Assembly: GCA_013298125.1 (NCBI GenBank) | Contig: JAAFJP010000015.1 | Span: 1-64,000, forward strand | Direction: 5' to 3' | From: Cytophagales bacterium | GTDB taxonomy: Bacteria > Bacteroidota > Bacteroidia > Cytophagales > Spirosomataceae | DNA length: 64,000 nucleotides | Shown: positions 52,369 through 60,742 of the stretch, in pieces | Layout of the letters: every line of letters begins with the position of its first letter | How positions within the stretch are numbered: position 1 is the first letter of the stretch | Made by a program: the position numbers and the translations under genes | Notes under the pieces: model-generated | Told to the model about the DNA's origin: nothing | Seen by the model: the letters and a program-made list of their open reading frames with translations, nothing else | The model's database searches: none

Positions 52369-53898
52369 ATGAAACAATATAGAAAAATAATATTTGCAAC
52401 TCTAACTTCAATGTTTCTTCTTGGAGGTTTGAGTAGTTGTAGTGATGAGTTTTTTGATGTAAACTCAAATCCAAATCAACCTGAAAGTGTGCCACCAGCT
52501 ACTTTATTAACTGGTGTTCAGTATAGCACTGCGTTTTTTAATGCTAATGAAGTAAGTAGGATAACTTCTCTTTGGATGCAACATATTGCTGGGGCAGCTA
52601 ATCAAGCAACTGGTTATGATGTATATAATATTTCTGGTGAATCTTATAATAATCAATGGAATGGAGAAATGTATAGTGGTATCTTGCAAAACTCTCAATT
52701 ATTGATAAATCAGACACAAGAAAAGAACCCTGCTTATGCGGGAATAGCGAAAATTATTAAAGCCTATGGCTTCGCAATGGCAACGGATATTTGGGGAGAT
52801 ATTCCATATTCACAGGCTTTAAAAGCATTAGGCTCTACTAATGCTGCCGACTTTACTCCTGCATTCGATACACAACAAGATATTTATGTTGGAAATGATG
52901 CAAAAAAAATACAAAGCCTTTTTGCTCTTGTACGTGAAGGAATGGCAGATTTAGATAAACCATCCGCTATCCGTCCTGGTAGTGATGATGTTATCTATGG
53001 CGGAAATGTTACTCGCTGGAAAAGATTAGGTAATACTTTATTAATGAAATTGGCATTAACAATCCGCTTACAAAATCCAGATTTGGCAAAAACTGTTATC
53101 AATGAAGTTCTTTCCACCCCTGGAGGACTAATCGTAGATAATGCTGATGATTTTCAAGTAGGCTTTGCCAATGAAAGTGGTAAGTGGAATCCATTTTACT
53201 CATTTAATTATATTAATCGTACAACAGACCAAATGCTTGGACAACGTTACAGAGATACACTGTTGCTCAGTAATGATCCTCGATTGGGTAGATTCTTTAC
53301 ACCTGTAACTGCTGCTAACGGTACAATAAGTTATCCAGCAGCTAATAATGGTGGTGGTGGTGCCATTCCAGTAACGGTAGCAGGTCGTTCAAGATATGGA
53401 CAATATATAGTGGGTACACACACCAACGCCGCTCTCACTACTGCTACTGGTGATGCTCCAGTGAGAATGATTACCAACTTCCAGCGTGCATTTATGATTG
53501 CTGAGGCAATTCTAACTTTAGGGATTGCAGGTAACGCAAATACTGTATATCAAGAAGGAATTAGAGCATCAATGCTTAAAGCAGGTTTAACAACGGCTGA
53601 AATCAACGCTTATTTTACAGCCAATCCTACTGTTGTAACTTTAAGTGGTTCGCCACAAAGACAGTTAAACCAAGTTATGACTCAAAAGTGGATTGCTAAT
53701 GTTGGAAATGGTTATGAGGCTTGGAATGATTGGCGTAGAACAGGATTTCCACGTTTGGCTGTTGCTAACAATGCAGCGGGAGAAGATGGAACTATTCCTG
53801 TACGCTTTCCGTATCCTACTAACGAACAACAACGTAATCCTAATTGTCCAAATCCTGGACCAAGAGCGAACGTTAAAGTGTGGTGGGATGCTAATTAA
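52369..53898 (+). CDS. SusD/RagB family nutrient-binding lipoprotein
   Basis: The 509-residue outer-membrane lipoprotein has a lipobox GLSSC and the SusD start (SDEFFDVNSNPNQPESVPPA). The TPR-like helical core includes AKIIKAYGFAMATDIWGDIP and YSQA, typical of the SusD-like_2 (starch-binding-associated) group, and RWKRLGNTLLMKLALTIRLQ. The start at 52369 (MKQYRKIIFATL) is chosen because it gives a clean lipoprotein signal; the frame opens 14 codons earlier. It is paired with the SusC gene. Confidence 0.95.
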   Translation: MKQYRKIIFATLTSMFLLGGLSSCSDEFFDVNSNPNQPESVPPATLLTGVQYSTAFFNANEVSRITSLWMQHIAGAANQATGYDVYNISGESYNNQWNGEMYSGILQNSQLLINQTQEKNPAYAGIAKIIKAYGFAMATDIWGDIPYSQALKALGSTNAADFTPAFDTQQDIYVGNDAKKIQSLFALVREGMADLDKPSAIRPGSDDVIYGGNVTRWKRLGNTLLMKLALTIRLQNPDLAKTVINEVLSTPGGLIVDNADDFQVGFANESGKWNPFYSFNYINRTTDQMLGQRYRDTLLLSNDPRLGRFFTPVTAANGTISYPAANNGGGGAIPVTVAGRSRYGQYIVGTHTNAALTTATGDAPVRMITNFQRAFMIAEAILTLGIAGNANTVYQEGIRASMLKAGLTTAEINAYFTANPTVVTLSGSPQRQLNQVMTQKWIANVGNGYEAWNDWRRTGFPRLAVANNAAGEDGTIPVRFPYPTNEQQRNPNCPNPGPRANVKVWWDAN

Positions 53899-53929
53899 TC
53901 CATTAGTTTAATTTTAAAATATCAAAGAA

Positions 53930-54481
53930 ATGAATATTAAAAACATATATAAAATTATACTCACTCTTACAGTCATCGTAACTGTGTTTGGATGTACAAA
54001 AGACTATGGTCCAAGTCTTCAAGATGCTATTTCAGCAACACCTGTAACAGTTCAAAATCAAAAATATTTTGAACGTTTACCTTATGTTGAAACATCAATT
54101 GCAGGTGGTGGAAGTATTGAAGTTGTACTGGCTATTCCAGAATCAAGCCCTCGTACAATTAAAGAAATAACTCGTATAACCTTGCACGCACTTACTGCGG
54201 CTGTTCCTGCTGGGACTCCTGCTTTTAATGCTGCAACAATTCAAAACCCTGCGAGTTATTATAACTATATCACAGCCCCTATTGCGGGTTCTGGAAAAAC
54301 AGTGTCTTTCAAAACATCTATTTCAGAATTTTTGGCAAAAAGAAAAATTACTACTTATCCAAAAAATACTAATGTACTTGCAAATGTTCCTAATCAAGAT
54401 ATGCAGATGTTTTTCTTAGTAACGTTAGATGATAATTCAACTGTGATTCCAGTAGAGACAAGATGTAGAGTATTGAATTAA
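53930..54481 (+). CDS. Small lipoprotein of the SusC/SusD operon
   Basis: I do not recognise a named family. The 183-residue protein has a lipoprotein signal (VIVTVFGC, Cys22) and a beta-rich body with ETSIAGGGSIEVVLAIPESS near the middle. It follows SusD by 31 bases and is followed by a terminator, so it is the last gene of the operon. Many SusC/SusD operons end in such a surface lipoprotein that helps bind the substrate; that role is inferred. Confidence 0.8.
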   Translation: MNIKNIYKIILTLTVIVTVFGCTKDYGPSLQDAISATPVTVQNQKYFERLPYVETSIAGGGSIEVVLAIPESSPRTIKEITRITLHALTAAVPAGTPAFNAATIQNPASYYNYITAPIAGSGKTVSFKTSISEFLAKRKITTYPKNTNVLANVPNQDMQMFFLVTLDDNSTVIPVETRCRVLN

Positions 54482-54597
54482 AAGTAAATCTTTCTGTTGA
54501 AAGTTCAAAAAACTTTAATTGCGTAAATTCGATACAAACATTTAAAACAAAATGACGGATATTAATTTTCATTTTGTCCATTTTCTCATTTACTTTG

Positions 54598-54637
54598 CAA
54601 GCCCTCCTGATTCAATCAAGAGGGCTTGTTAGTTTTT
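54598..54637 (+). terminator. Rho-independent terminator of the SusC/SusD operon
   Basis: The 9-bp stem CAAGCCCTC / GAGGGCTTG (54598-54606 with 54620-54628) closes a 13-base loop and is followed by TTAGTTTTT. The next gene starts at 54650. Confidence 0.75.
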
Positions 54638-54649
54638 AAATACTCCCAA

Positions 54650-55384
54650 ATGAACGAATTAATTATTCTCCTTTCTCTTCTAAGCCTTGTGGCTTTCTTG
54701 TATTCTTCCGTAGGTCATGGTGGGGCAAGTGGCTATTTGGCGGTGATGACTTTGATGGGAATTTCCTCTACTATGATGAAACCTTCGGCTCTGGTGATGA
54801 ACTTAGCAGTGTCTTTATTTTCATTCGTAGGCTTCTATCGAGCGGGGCATTTCAAGATGAAATTATTTCTTCCTTTTGCCCTTGCGAGTATTCCGATGGC
54901 ATATTATGGAGGTACAATGAGCCTTCCAGATGCTATTTATAAGAAAATTTTAGCAGTCTGTATTCTGCTTTCAATTATCCGAATGGTTTATCAATTTAAT
55001 CAAAAGGATGAACAAACTCGACCTATTCCTGTATGGGCTGGTTTACTTTCAGGTGGATTGATTGGTTTACTTTCAGGGATGATTGGTATTGGTGGAGGCA
55101 TTATTTTGAGTCCGTTGATGCTCTTGATGCGTTGGTCGAGTTTGAAAGAAACCGCCGCAGTTTCTGCCCTATTTATTTTTGTAAATTCATTGGCTGGGCT
55201 GTATGGACAAATGCAAAAAGGAGGTATTCATTTGACCGAAAATATGCAATGGGCTGTTATCGCTACGATTATCGGAGGATTATTAGGCTCGTACTATGGC
55301 AGTAAAAAATTCAATATTCCAACACTTCGGTATTTGTTGGCTTTAGGGTTATTGATTGCTTGCGGGAAGTTGATGTTTACGTAG
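54650..55384 (+). CDS. TauE/SafE-type (TSUP) membrane permease
   Basis: The 244-residue protein has about eight membrane segments with the internal duplication typical of TSUP permeases: FLYSSVGHGGASGYLAVMTL in the first half and LLSGMIGIGGGIILSPLMLL in the second. Such permeases export sulfite or organosulfur anions, or other small anions. ATG 54650 is chosen because it starts the first helix. No sulfur-metabolism gene is adjacent. It converges on the cytochrome oxidase gene with repeats between. Confidence 0.92.
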   Translation: MNELIILLSLLSLVAFLYSSVGHGGASGYLAVMTLMGISSTMMKPSALVMNLAVSLFSFVGFYRAGHFKMKLFLPFALASIPMAYYGGTMSLPDAIYKKILAVCILLSIIRMVYQFNQKDEQTRPIPVWAGLLSGGLIGLLSGMIGIGGGIILSPLMLLMRWSSLKETAAVSALFIFVNSLAGLYGQMQKGGIHLTENMQWAVIATIIGGLLGSYYGSKKFNIPTLRYLLALGLLIACGKLMFT

Positions 55385-55393
55385 ACTATTTTG

Positions 55394-55585
55394 AACTTAG
55401 AGGTTTGGAGGATTAGAGTTTATCATCAAACCTTTTTGGTTCTTCTACGATTTATACAGAAAATTCATCTGATGTTAATTCCTATACAAATCAGAGTTGA
55501 ACCATTTTCTCTAATCATCTACACCTCTAAGTTTTGTTTGGTCAATTTCTCATGTTATTTCTCTAATCCTCTATACCTCTAAGTT
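55394..55585. repeat. Palindromic repeat of CTCTAATCATCT words between convergent genes
   Basis: The word at 55394-55418 (AACTTAGAGGTTTGGAGGAT plus five bases) has inverted copies at 55509-55533 and 55561-55585. The last copy ends one base from the stop codon of the oxidase gene at 55587. Confidence 0.82.
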
Positions 55586-55586
55586 T

Positions 55587-56159
55587 TCAATTCCTCCAAA
55601 GCAAAAACGCAAATAACACAATCCAAAGCAAATCTACAAAGTGCCAATAAAAGATTATCAGATTGATTTTCAGTTGATTAGGGGGATTTACGGAATAAAT
55701 AAACGACTCAATGTAAGAGATTCGTTTGAGGGCTTCTACGAAGATTTTTATCAGAAAGAATAGTCCGAGGACAATATGAAAAATGTGTAAGCCTGAAAGT
55801 AAGTAAATATAACCTCGAGTTGTACGTACCTCGGCATTGGCATTCTGAGCAAAAAGCTCTTGCCACCCCCACAGTTGCATCCCAATAAAAAGCAATCCGA
55901 GAAACAAGGTTACTCCCATCAAAAGCCTGTAATTCAGATACTTATCTACTTTAAAATTCATATTAGCAAGGTGCAAAGTCAAGCTACTGATCATCATCAC
56001 GAGTGTACTAACCCAGAAGATTTGAGGGATTTTGATTTTATTAAAATTGGGAATCATCCCCTCACGGGCGATGTAAAAAGACATCAATCCAAAAAACATC
56101 AATCCACTTCCGAAGATTGCCATTTGGAGCATAAATTTAAAAGGTTCTCTGCGTTCCAT
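55587..56159 (-). CDS. Cytochrome c oxidase subunit III-like protein
   Basis: The 190-residue membrane protein has five hydrophobic segments and the subunit-III pattern: FMLQMAIFGSGLMFFGLMSF, LHIFHIVLGLFFLIKIF with a conserved histidine pair, and a final YWHFVDLLWIVLFAFLL. It belongs to the short subunit III of heme-copper oxidases. The catalytic subunit I and subunit II genes are not in the window, so it is a stand-alone copy. Confidence 0.92.
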   Translation of the reverse strand: MERREPFKFMLQMAIFGSGLMFFGLMSFYIAREGMIPNFNKIKIPQIFWVSTLVMMISSLTLHLANMNFKVDKYLNYRLLMGVTLFLGLLFIGMQLWGWQELFAQNANAEVRTTRGYIYLLSGLHIFHIVLGLFFLIKIFVEALKRISYIESFIYSVNPPNQLKINLIIFYWHFVDLLWIVLFAFLLWRN

Positions 56160-56259
56160 AAATTATAAGTCTCTAAGTCGTTAATTTTTAAGTCGTTAAG
56201 TTAATTGGAGTAGTTTCATTTTCTTAGCAAAACCTTACGACCTAATGACTTGCAACTAC

Positions 56260-57186
56260 TCACATTTTTCCTTGCCAAACTGAATACTCAGCAAAGGTTT
56301 CTTTCAAATCAATTTCTCTTGCAAAAATTCCAAAAACCGTCGAGCCAGAACCAGTCATACAAGCATATTCAGCTCCGTGTGTGTACAAGGCATTTTTGAT
56401 GTTTGCAAGGATTGGATATTTGGGTAAAAGATGACTCTCAAAATCGTTTTTTACTACAGCAACCCATTGATTTACAGGTTTTTGTAAAATTTCTTTTAGG
56501 TTTAGAACCTCACCCGAAGCGTCGGTCGCCCCAGCCCCTCTCCCGTGGAGAGGGGAGTTTTGGAGATAAGTAACTCCCCTCTCTACGGGAGAGGGGCTGG
56601 GGCGACCGACGCTTCGGGTGAGGTATCGAACTTTTACAGGCTTTACACCCGAGTACGCCTCAGCCGTTGAAATATGGATATTGGGATTGACCAAAACGAT
56701 ATATTTTCCAGATAAATCCAAATTTATTTCCGAAAACTCATCTCCTTTTCCAAAACAATATTGCGGACGATTTTGGACGAAGAAGGCACAATCACTGCCC
56801 AATTGTCGGGCGTAATTTTCCATCTGTTCGTTTGTAAGATGTAACTCAAAAAGCTCATTTAAGGTTTTAATCGTAAAGGCACAATCTGCAGAACCTCCGC
56901 CCATCCCCGCTCCTATCGGCACAACTTTATGGAGATGAATCATTACGGGAGGAATATCAAAGGTCTGTTTTACAAGGTGATAGGCTTTCAGACACAAATT
57001 CGTTTCAGGATTCCCTGGGATTGGAATACCTGTACTTTTAAATGAAAGTTTATCAGTGGGCAATATCTCCAAAACATCACTCCACCCCACTGGATAAAAG
57101 CAAGATTCGAGATTATGAAAGCCATCGGGGCGTTTTTCGGTAATGTGTAATCCGATGTTTATTTTGGCATTTGGGAAAGTTAGCAT
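56260..57186 (-). CDS. ispE: 4-(cytidine 5'-diphospho)-2-C-methyl-D-erythritol kinase with an in-frame palindromic insertion
   Basis: The enzyme of the MEP pathway phosphorylates CDP-methylerythritol with ATP. GHMP-kinase motifs are NAKINIGLHITEKRPDGFHN, PIGAGMGGGSADCAFTIKTL and MTGSGSTVFGIF. The product is 308 residues, about 40 longer than usual for the family. The extra part, residues about 188-227, is encoded by the 118-base palindrome at 56507-56624 and lies between the TAEAYSGVKP and KNDFE segments, a surface region. The reading frame is open across both arms. The essential nature of IspE in this pathway implies that the insertion is tolerated. Confidence 0.95.
   Translation of the reverse strand: MLTFPNAKINIGLHITEKRPDGFHNLESCFYPVGWSDVLEILPTDKLSFKSTGIPIPGNPETNLCLKAYHLVKQTFDIPPVMIHLHKVVPIGAGMGGGSADCAFTIKTLNELFELHLTNEQMENYARQLGSDCAFFVQNRPQYCFGKGDEFSEINLDLSGKYIVLVNPNIHISTAEAYSGVKPVKVRYLTRSVGRPSPSPVERGVTYLQNSPLHGRGAGATDASGEVLNLKEILQKPVNQWVAVVKNDFESHLLPKYPILANIKNALYTHGAEYACMTGSGSTVFGIFAREIDLKETFAEYSVWQGKM
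56507..56624. repeat. 118-bp palindrome inside ispE with 53-bp arms
   Basis: Arms 56507-56559 and 56572-56624 match at 52 of 53 positions around a 12-base spacer. The outer ends read ACCTCACCCGAAGCGTCGGT and its complement. Both arms lie fully inside the ispE frame and code for about 40 residues. The word GCGTCGGTCGCCCC is shared with the intergenic element at 20274-20389. Confidence 0.97.
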
Positions 57187-57217
57187 TGGGGAGAGGAAAG
57201 GAAAATGGAGGAAAGGA

Positions 57218-57275
57218 GAAATGGAAGAAAGGAGAAAGGAAAAATGATTTTTTTCTTTCTCCTTTCTTCCATTTC
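57218..57275. repeat. Purine/pyrimidine palindrome between ispE and accD
   Basis: The purine-rich arm 57218-57240 (GAAATGGAAGAAAGGAGAAA plus three) pairs with the pyrimidine arm 57252-57275. Further AGGAAAATGGAGG words extend the left side to 57190. It may act as a hairpin after accD. Confidence 0.82.
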
Positions 57276-57284
57276 CCCTTTTGA

Positions 57285-58127
57285 TTACGCCAGCATTCCA
57301 AGTAAAGAAACCAACTTATCTTTCAAATCTTTTCTATCGACAATAAAATCAAGAAAACCGTGTTCTAATACAAATTCGGCACTTTGGAAGCCTTTTGGGA
57401 GGTCTTTTCCGATGGTTTCACGAATTACTCTTGGTCCTGCGAAACCAATTAATGCTCCTGGTTCAGAGATGTTAAAATCTCCTAACATCGCATACGAGGC
57501 AGTTACGCCACCAGTCGTTGGGTCTGTCAGAAGTGAAATATAGGGTATGCCTGCCTCAGCCAAAAGAGCTAATTTTGCCGAAGTTTTTGCCATTTGCATT
57601 AACGAAAAACCTGCTTCCATCATTCTTGCTCCGCCCGATTTTGAAATCATCAAGAAAGGCATATTGTTTGCCAAGGCGTAGTCAATCCCTCTCGCAATTT
57701 TCTCGCCCACAACCGACCCCATCGAGCCACCAATAAACGAAAAATCCATTGCCGAAATCACAATATTGATACCATCCATCTCGCCGTAGGCAGTTCTACA
57801 AGCATCTTTCAAGCCCGTTTTCTTTTCAGTCGCTTTGATACGGTCTGGGTAGCGTTTAGTATCCACAAAATTCAGTGGGTCGCCCGAGGACATCATGGCA
57901 TCTAATTCTGTATATTTTGTTTGGTCAAAAAGTAGCTCAAAATACTCCTGAGAACCTATTTTTTCGTGATAATTACAATTGGAACACGTATAAGCCAATA
58001 GACGATGCTCACGAGTGTGCATGGCTTTTTTGCATGATGGACACTGATACCAAAGCCCATCGGGAGCTTCACGTTTTGATTCTGTGGGGGTCAAAATCCC
58101 CTTATCTTTTCTGGTAAACCAAGACAT
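57285..58127 (-). CDS. accD: Acetyl-CoA carboxylase carboxyltransferase subunit beta
   Basis: The 280-residue subunit transfers carboxyl groups from biotin to acetyl-CoA. An N-terminal zinc ribbon ([10 protein letters not shown] and [11 protein letters not shown]) is followed by the carboxyltransferase domain with [36 protein letters not shown], and [20 protein letters not shown]. The end [20 protein letters not shown] is typical. The alpha subunit (accA) is not in this window. A TATCTTTG box is about 120 bases upstream. Confidence 0.97.
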   Translation of the reverse strand: MSWFTRKDKGILTPTESKREAPDGLWYQCPSCKKAMHTREHRLLAYTCSNCNYHEKIGSQEYFELLFDQTKYTELDAMMSSGDPLNFVDTKRYPDRIKATEKKTGLKDACRTAYGEMDGINIVISAMDFSFIGGSMGSVVGEKIARGIDYALANNMPFLMISKSGGARMMEAGFSLMQMAKTSAKLALLAEAGIPYISLLTDPTTGGVTASYAMLGDFNISEPGALIGFAGPRVIRETIGKDLPKGFQSAEFVLEHGFLDFIVDRKDLKDKLVSLLGMLA

Positions 58128-58247
58128 ATTTTTTCAATTAACAATCAGCTTTTGGCAATTGGCTATCAGCTATTGGCTTAAAATGGGAAAATTAATTCGT
58201 GATTTACGGAAGCTTCCCGTTTTATCGAAGGCTTCCGTTTTGAACCA

Positions 58248-58282
58248 CAAAGATACGTAAAAAAGCGAAAGGCTTTCTCAAA
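58248..58282 (-). promoter_or_regulatory. Candidate accD promoter
   Basis: On the minus strand, TTTG at 58282-58279 is followed after 23 bases by TATCTTTG at 58255-58248. The pair fits the Bacteroidota consensus but overlaps the terminator of the upstream gene. The predicted leader is about 120 bases. Confidence 0.4.
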
Positions 58283-58306
58283 TTTATGAGAAAGCCTTTC
58301 GCTTTT
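58261..58306 (-). terminator. Rho-independent terminator of the DUF4302 gene
   Basis: A perfect 20-bp stem (58261-58280 with 58287-58306) closes a 6-base loop; the core AAAGCCTTTCGCTTTT gives a U-rich end in either direction. It is 26 bases after the DUF4302 stop. Confidence 0.88.
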
Positions 58307-58331
58307 GATGAGTCTTTTCAACTTTGTATTA

Positions 58332-59699
58332 CTAAAACAATGCACCTTTTATCGTAATACTTGGTGTTCCATTACTTTTCAAAACCGCTATTTTAGTTTC
58401 TGTTGGGTCATAATCCCATTGGAAAGTATTAGTTTCAATAATGTCGGTTAATGGTTTTATACCTGCCAAAACAATACCACTTGCTCCGAGAGATAATTGC
58501 CCTCCCGACAAAGTTGCATTTTGATAAGATTTCCCAAAGCTGATATTTCCTTTGGCATCAAGCGTTGGGCGATAGTATAATACGGATGCTCCATCGAAAA
58601 GAAGTGAACCGTCAGGGTTTGTACGAGTATAAAACACGATTAATACAAATACTCCTTCGTCGGGTAAATATTGCAGAACTACATTACTAATTACCCGCAC
58701 AGGGGCGGCTGTCGACAAAGTAATGACATTACTCTTAATTTTGGCGTAAAGTGCCTTGTAATCAGCACTTTGCGAAGGAATATTTGGAGACATATTAAAA
58801 CCAACAAACAAATTCCCCAAGGCATAGTAAAATGGCAGAGTTGGTTTAGACGAAGCCGTTAAATTAATTCTGGTATTATTAACAGAAATATAATACACCT
58901 TTTTGACATCATCCCAGAATAATTCTTGAAATTTTATGCCATACAGAGTTATAGGTGTTTTTAAGAGAATACCCGTAGTAGTAGTCACATAGGGGCTAAA
59001 AAAACCGTCAACATCTCCACTTTTATTAATGAAGTAGATGCCAAATTGCTTGTTATCTGCGTCAATTCTTACATCCGTTTTTTCACCCGTAGGGAACACC
59101 AACGTTAAGAAATTTGGAGCATTGGCATAATTAAAGGTATTATTAAAAATATTTGCCAAACCACCTTTTGCCAATAAATCAGACTCTGGTTTGGCAATTT
59201 TTGTCAATTTCATTTCTGTTTTATTCTTTCTACCAACCAGTGTAATGACATTATTATCAACCGCTGAGGTGAATTCCAACTCTAAATCCGCTTTTTGCCC
59301 TGAGCCTCCGTCATAATCTGGATTTACCAACTCGTGTAAGTATGAGTATGAATCAAAAATCAAAGTTGTTTTTTGAAGTGACTTTACTTGATAAGTTGTT
59401 TCAAAGGCTTTATCATAACCATTGGCAAAATAATAGAAATTATCAATATCAGAATACATAGACACTTTCCCAGAACCATCAAATTTTAAATAGAAACTAT
59501 ATCCAATTCCATTGCCACCGTCAGGGTAATATTCTCCTCGCCAGCCAAATTCAGAGCCAGTCAAAAGTTTCTTGTAATTATCTACTTGTGTTGTAGCCCT
59601 TTTGTTGGCTGACTCATCAAATAGAGGTTCAACTTCGGCTTTTTTACAGGCAGTAAAAGCAAGTTGAAAGAGTATGAAATATAAAAGTATTTTTTTCAT
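58332..59699 (-). CDS. DUF4302 lipoprotein of a SusC/SusD locus
   Basis: The 455-residue lipoprotein (lipobox AFTAC) matches DUF4302, a family found in Bacteroidota SusC/SusD operons next to a zinc metallohydrolase. The N-terminal half has LLTGSEFGWRGEYYPDGGNG and YSFYLKFDGSGKVSMYSDID. It is the last gene of the operon and ends at a strong terminator. A role in binding the substrate outside the cell is inferred; no enzyme motif is seen. Confidence 0.88.
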   Translation of the reverse strand: MKKILLYFILFQLAFTACKKAEVEPLFDESANKRATTQVDNYKKLLTGSEFGWRGEYYPDGGNGIGYSFYLKFDGSGKVSMYSDIDNFYYFANGYDKAFETTYQVKSLQKTTLIFDSYSYLHELVNPDYDGGSGQKADLELEFTSAVDNNVITLVGRKNKTEMKLTKIAKPESDLLAKGGLANIFNNTFNYANAPNFLTLVFPTGEKTDVRIDADNKQFGIYFINKSGDVDGFFSPYVTTTTGILLKTPITLYGIKFQELFWDDVKKVYYISVNNTRINLTASSKPTLPFYYALGNLFVGFNMSPNIPSQSADYKALYAKIKSNVITLSTAAPVRVISNVVLQYLPDEGVFVLIVFYTRTNPDGSLLFDGASVLYYRPTLDAKGNISFGKSYQNATLSGGQLSLGASGIVLAGIKPLTDIIETNTFQWDYDPTETKIAVLKSNGTPSITIKGALF

Positions 59700-59711
59700 G
59701 ATAATATTAAT

Positions 59712-59842
59712 TAGGTGATTGAAAATTGGTTGATTGGTTGATTGGTTGATTGGTTGATTGGAATTAATGATTTAAGAATAAAAAACTTAAATCATTAATT
59801 CTAATCCCTAATCCCTAATCCCCTAATCCCTAACTCCTAATC
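59712..59842. repeat. Tandem words and a 16-bp palindrome between operon genes
   Basis: About six copies of TTGATTGG at 59715-59760 are followed by a perfect 16-bp palindrome (59761-59776 with 59786-59801) and by repeated CTAATCCCTAATCCC words to 59842. It separates the DUF4302 and metallohydrolase genes. Confidence 0.85.
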
Positions 59843-59852
59843 ACATGATGAA

Positions 59853-60713
59853 TCATTTTGTGAATGCTATAATGGCATTTTGAGTACGAGTTTGTAAACT
59901 TTTGAAATCAATATTATAGGCTTGTTTCAAATAATCTACTACAATAGCCTCTTTTTGACGAATCGCACTTTTGGCAGCAGTATTGGTAATTGCATTGATA
60001 CGTGCATCAAAAGCTGGTTTTCCTTCTACTAACATTTCAGCTAATACTTCTACAAAATCCTCGTTGGGGTCACTCATGGCATATGAAGTAACATATCCTA
60101 ATGATAGTGCGGTGGCATTAGAGACATTATACCAGTTGGAAGTATATGTCCCAGGCGTTATTTGGTTAAAAGCAGGAGTTGGCAAAATATTTTGTTGTAA
60201 AATATGGGCAAACTCATGGTGTATCGTATGGAGCATTTGTTTAATACCAGCCACATCTTTTTTATCAAAATCGTTGATGGCATATAAAACTACTTTACGT
60301 CCACCTTCGGCAGTTCCGAGGGTGATAGTGCCGTTAGCGTTCCACTCACGGCTACCCACTAATACATACTGTTTGGGGCAGAATTTCTTGATAAAATCAG
60401 CCCCTGCCTCCGCCTCGTAAGGGTCAATCCAGATGGCTTTCACGGCTTCCATCGTCGGTTGAACTCTTGACAATAAAGGAGGAGTAAGGGTTTTCCCTAA
60501 ATTTACTTCGTTTGCATCCCAGCGATATTTAACTTCGATATTGTAAGGCTTTGTGAAGGTATTTTCAAGCCATGTATCAATGGGTTGCTTGGTGAGTATA
60601 TCTCCACCCAAACCTTCTACTTTTGGACTCACGTCTTCTATTTTGCTACTACACGCAACGATAATACTCATTGCAAGAGATAGGATTGATATTTTTAAAA
60701 ATGTCTTTTTCAT
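59853..60713 (-). CDS. Substrate import-associated zinc metallohydrolase lipoprotein
   Basis: The 286-residue lipoprotein (lipobox IVAC) has the zinc-binding HEFAH in LHTIHHEFAHILQQN and a downstream acidic EDFVEVLAEMLVEG region. This is the family TIGR04549, found beside SusC/SusD pairs together with DUF4302 proteins. It presumably cuts a protein or peptide before import by the neighbouring SusC/SusD. The start at 60713 (MKKTFLK) is chosen over one four codons upstream because it gives a typical signal. It is 30 bases after the SusD gene. Confidence 0.92.
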   Translation of the reverse strand: MKKTFLKISILSLAMSIIVACSSKIEDVSPKVEGLGGDILTKQPIDTWLENTFTKPYNIEVKYRWDANEVNLGKTLTPPLLSRVQPTMEAVKAIWIDPYEAEAGADFIKKFCPKQYVLVGSREWNANGTITLGTAEGGRKVVLYAINDFDKKDVAGIKQMLHTIHHEFAHILQQNILPTPAFNQITPGTYTSNWYNVSNATALSLGYVTSYAMSDPNEDFVEVLAEMLVEGKPAFDARINAITNTAAKSAIRQKEAIVVDYLKQAYNIDFKSLQTRTQNAIIAFTK

Positions 60714-60742
60714 TTTTTTTATCATTAATATTTAAAAAATAA

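Noticed and set aside
58139-58230. Second terminator between accD and the DUF4302 gene
   Set aside because: CGGAAGC and GCTTCCG words are too short to support more than a weak hairpin.
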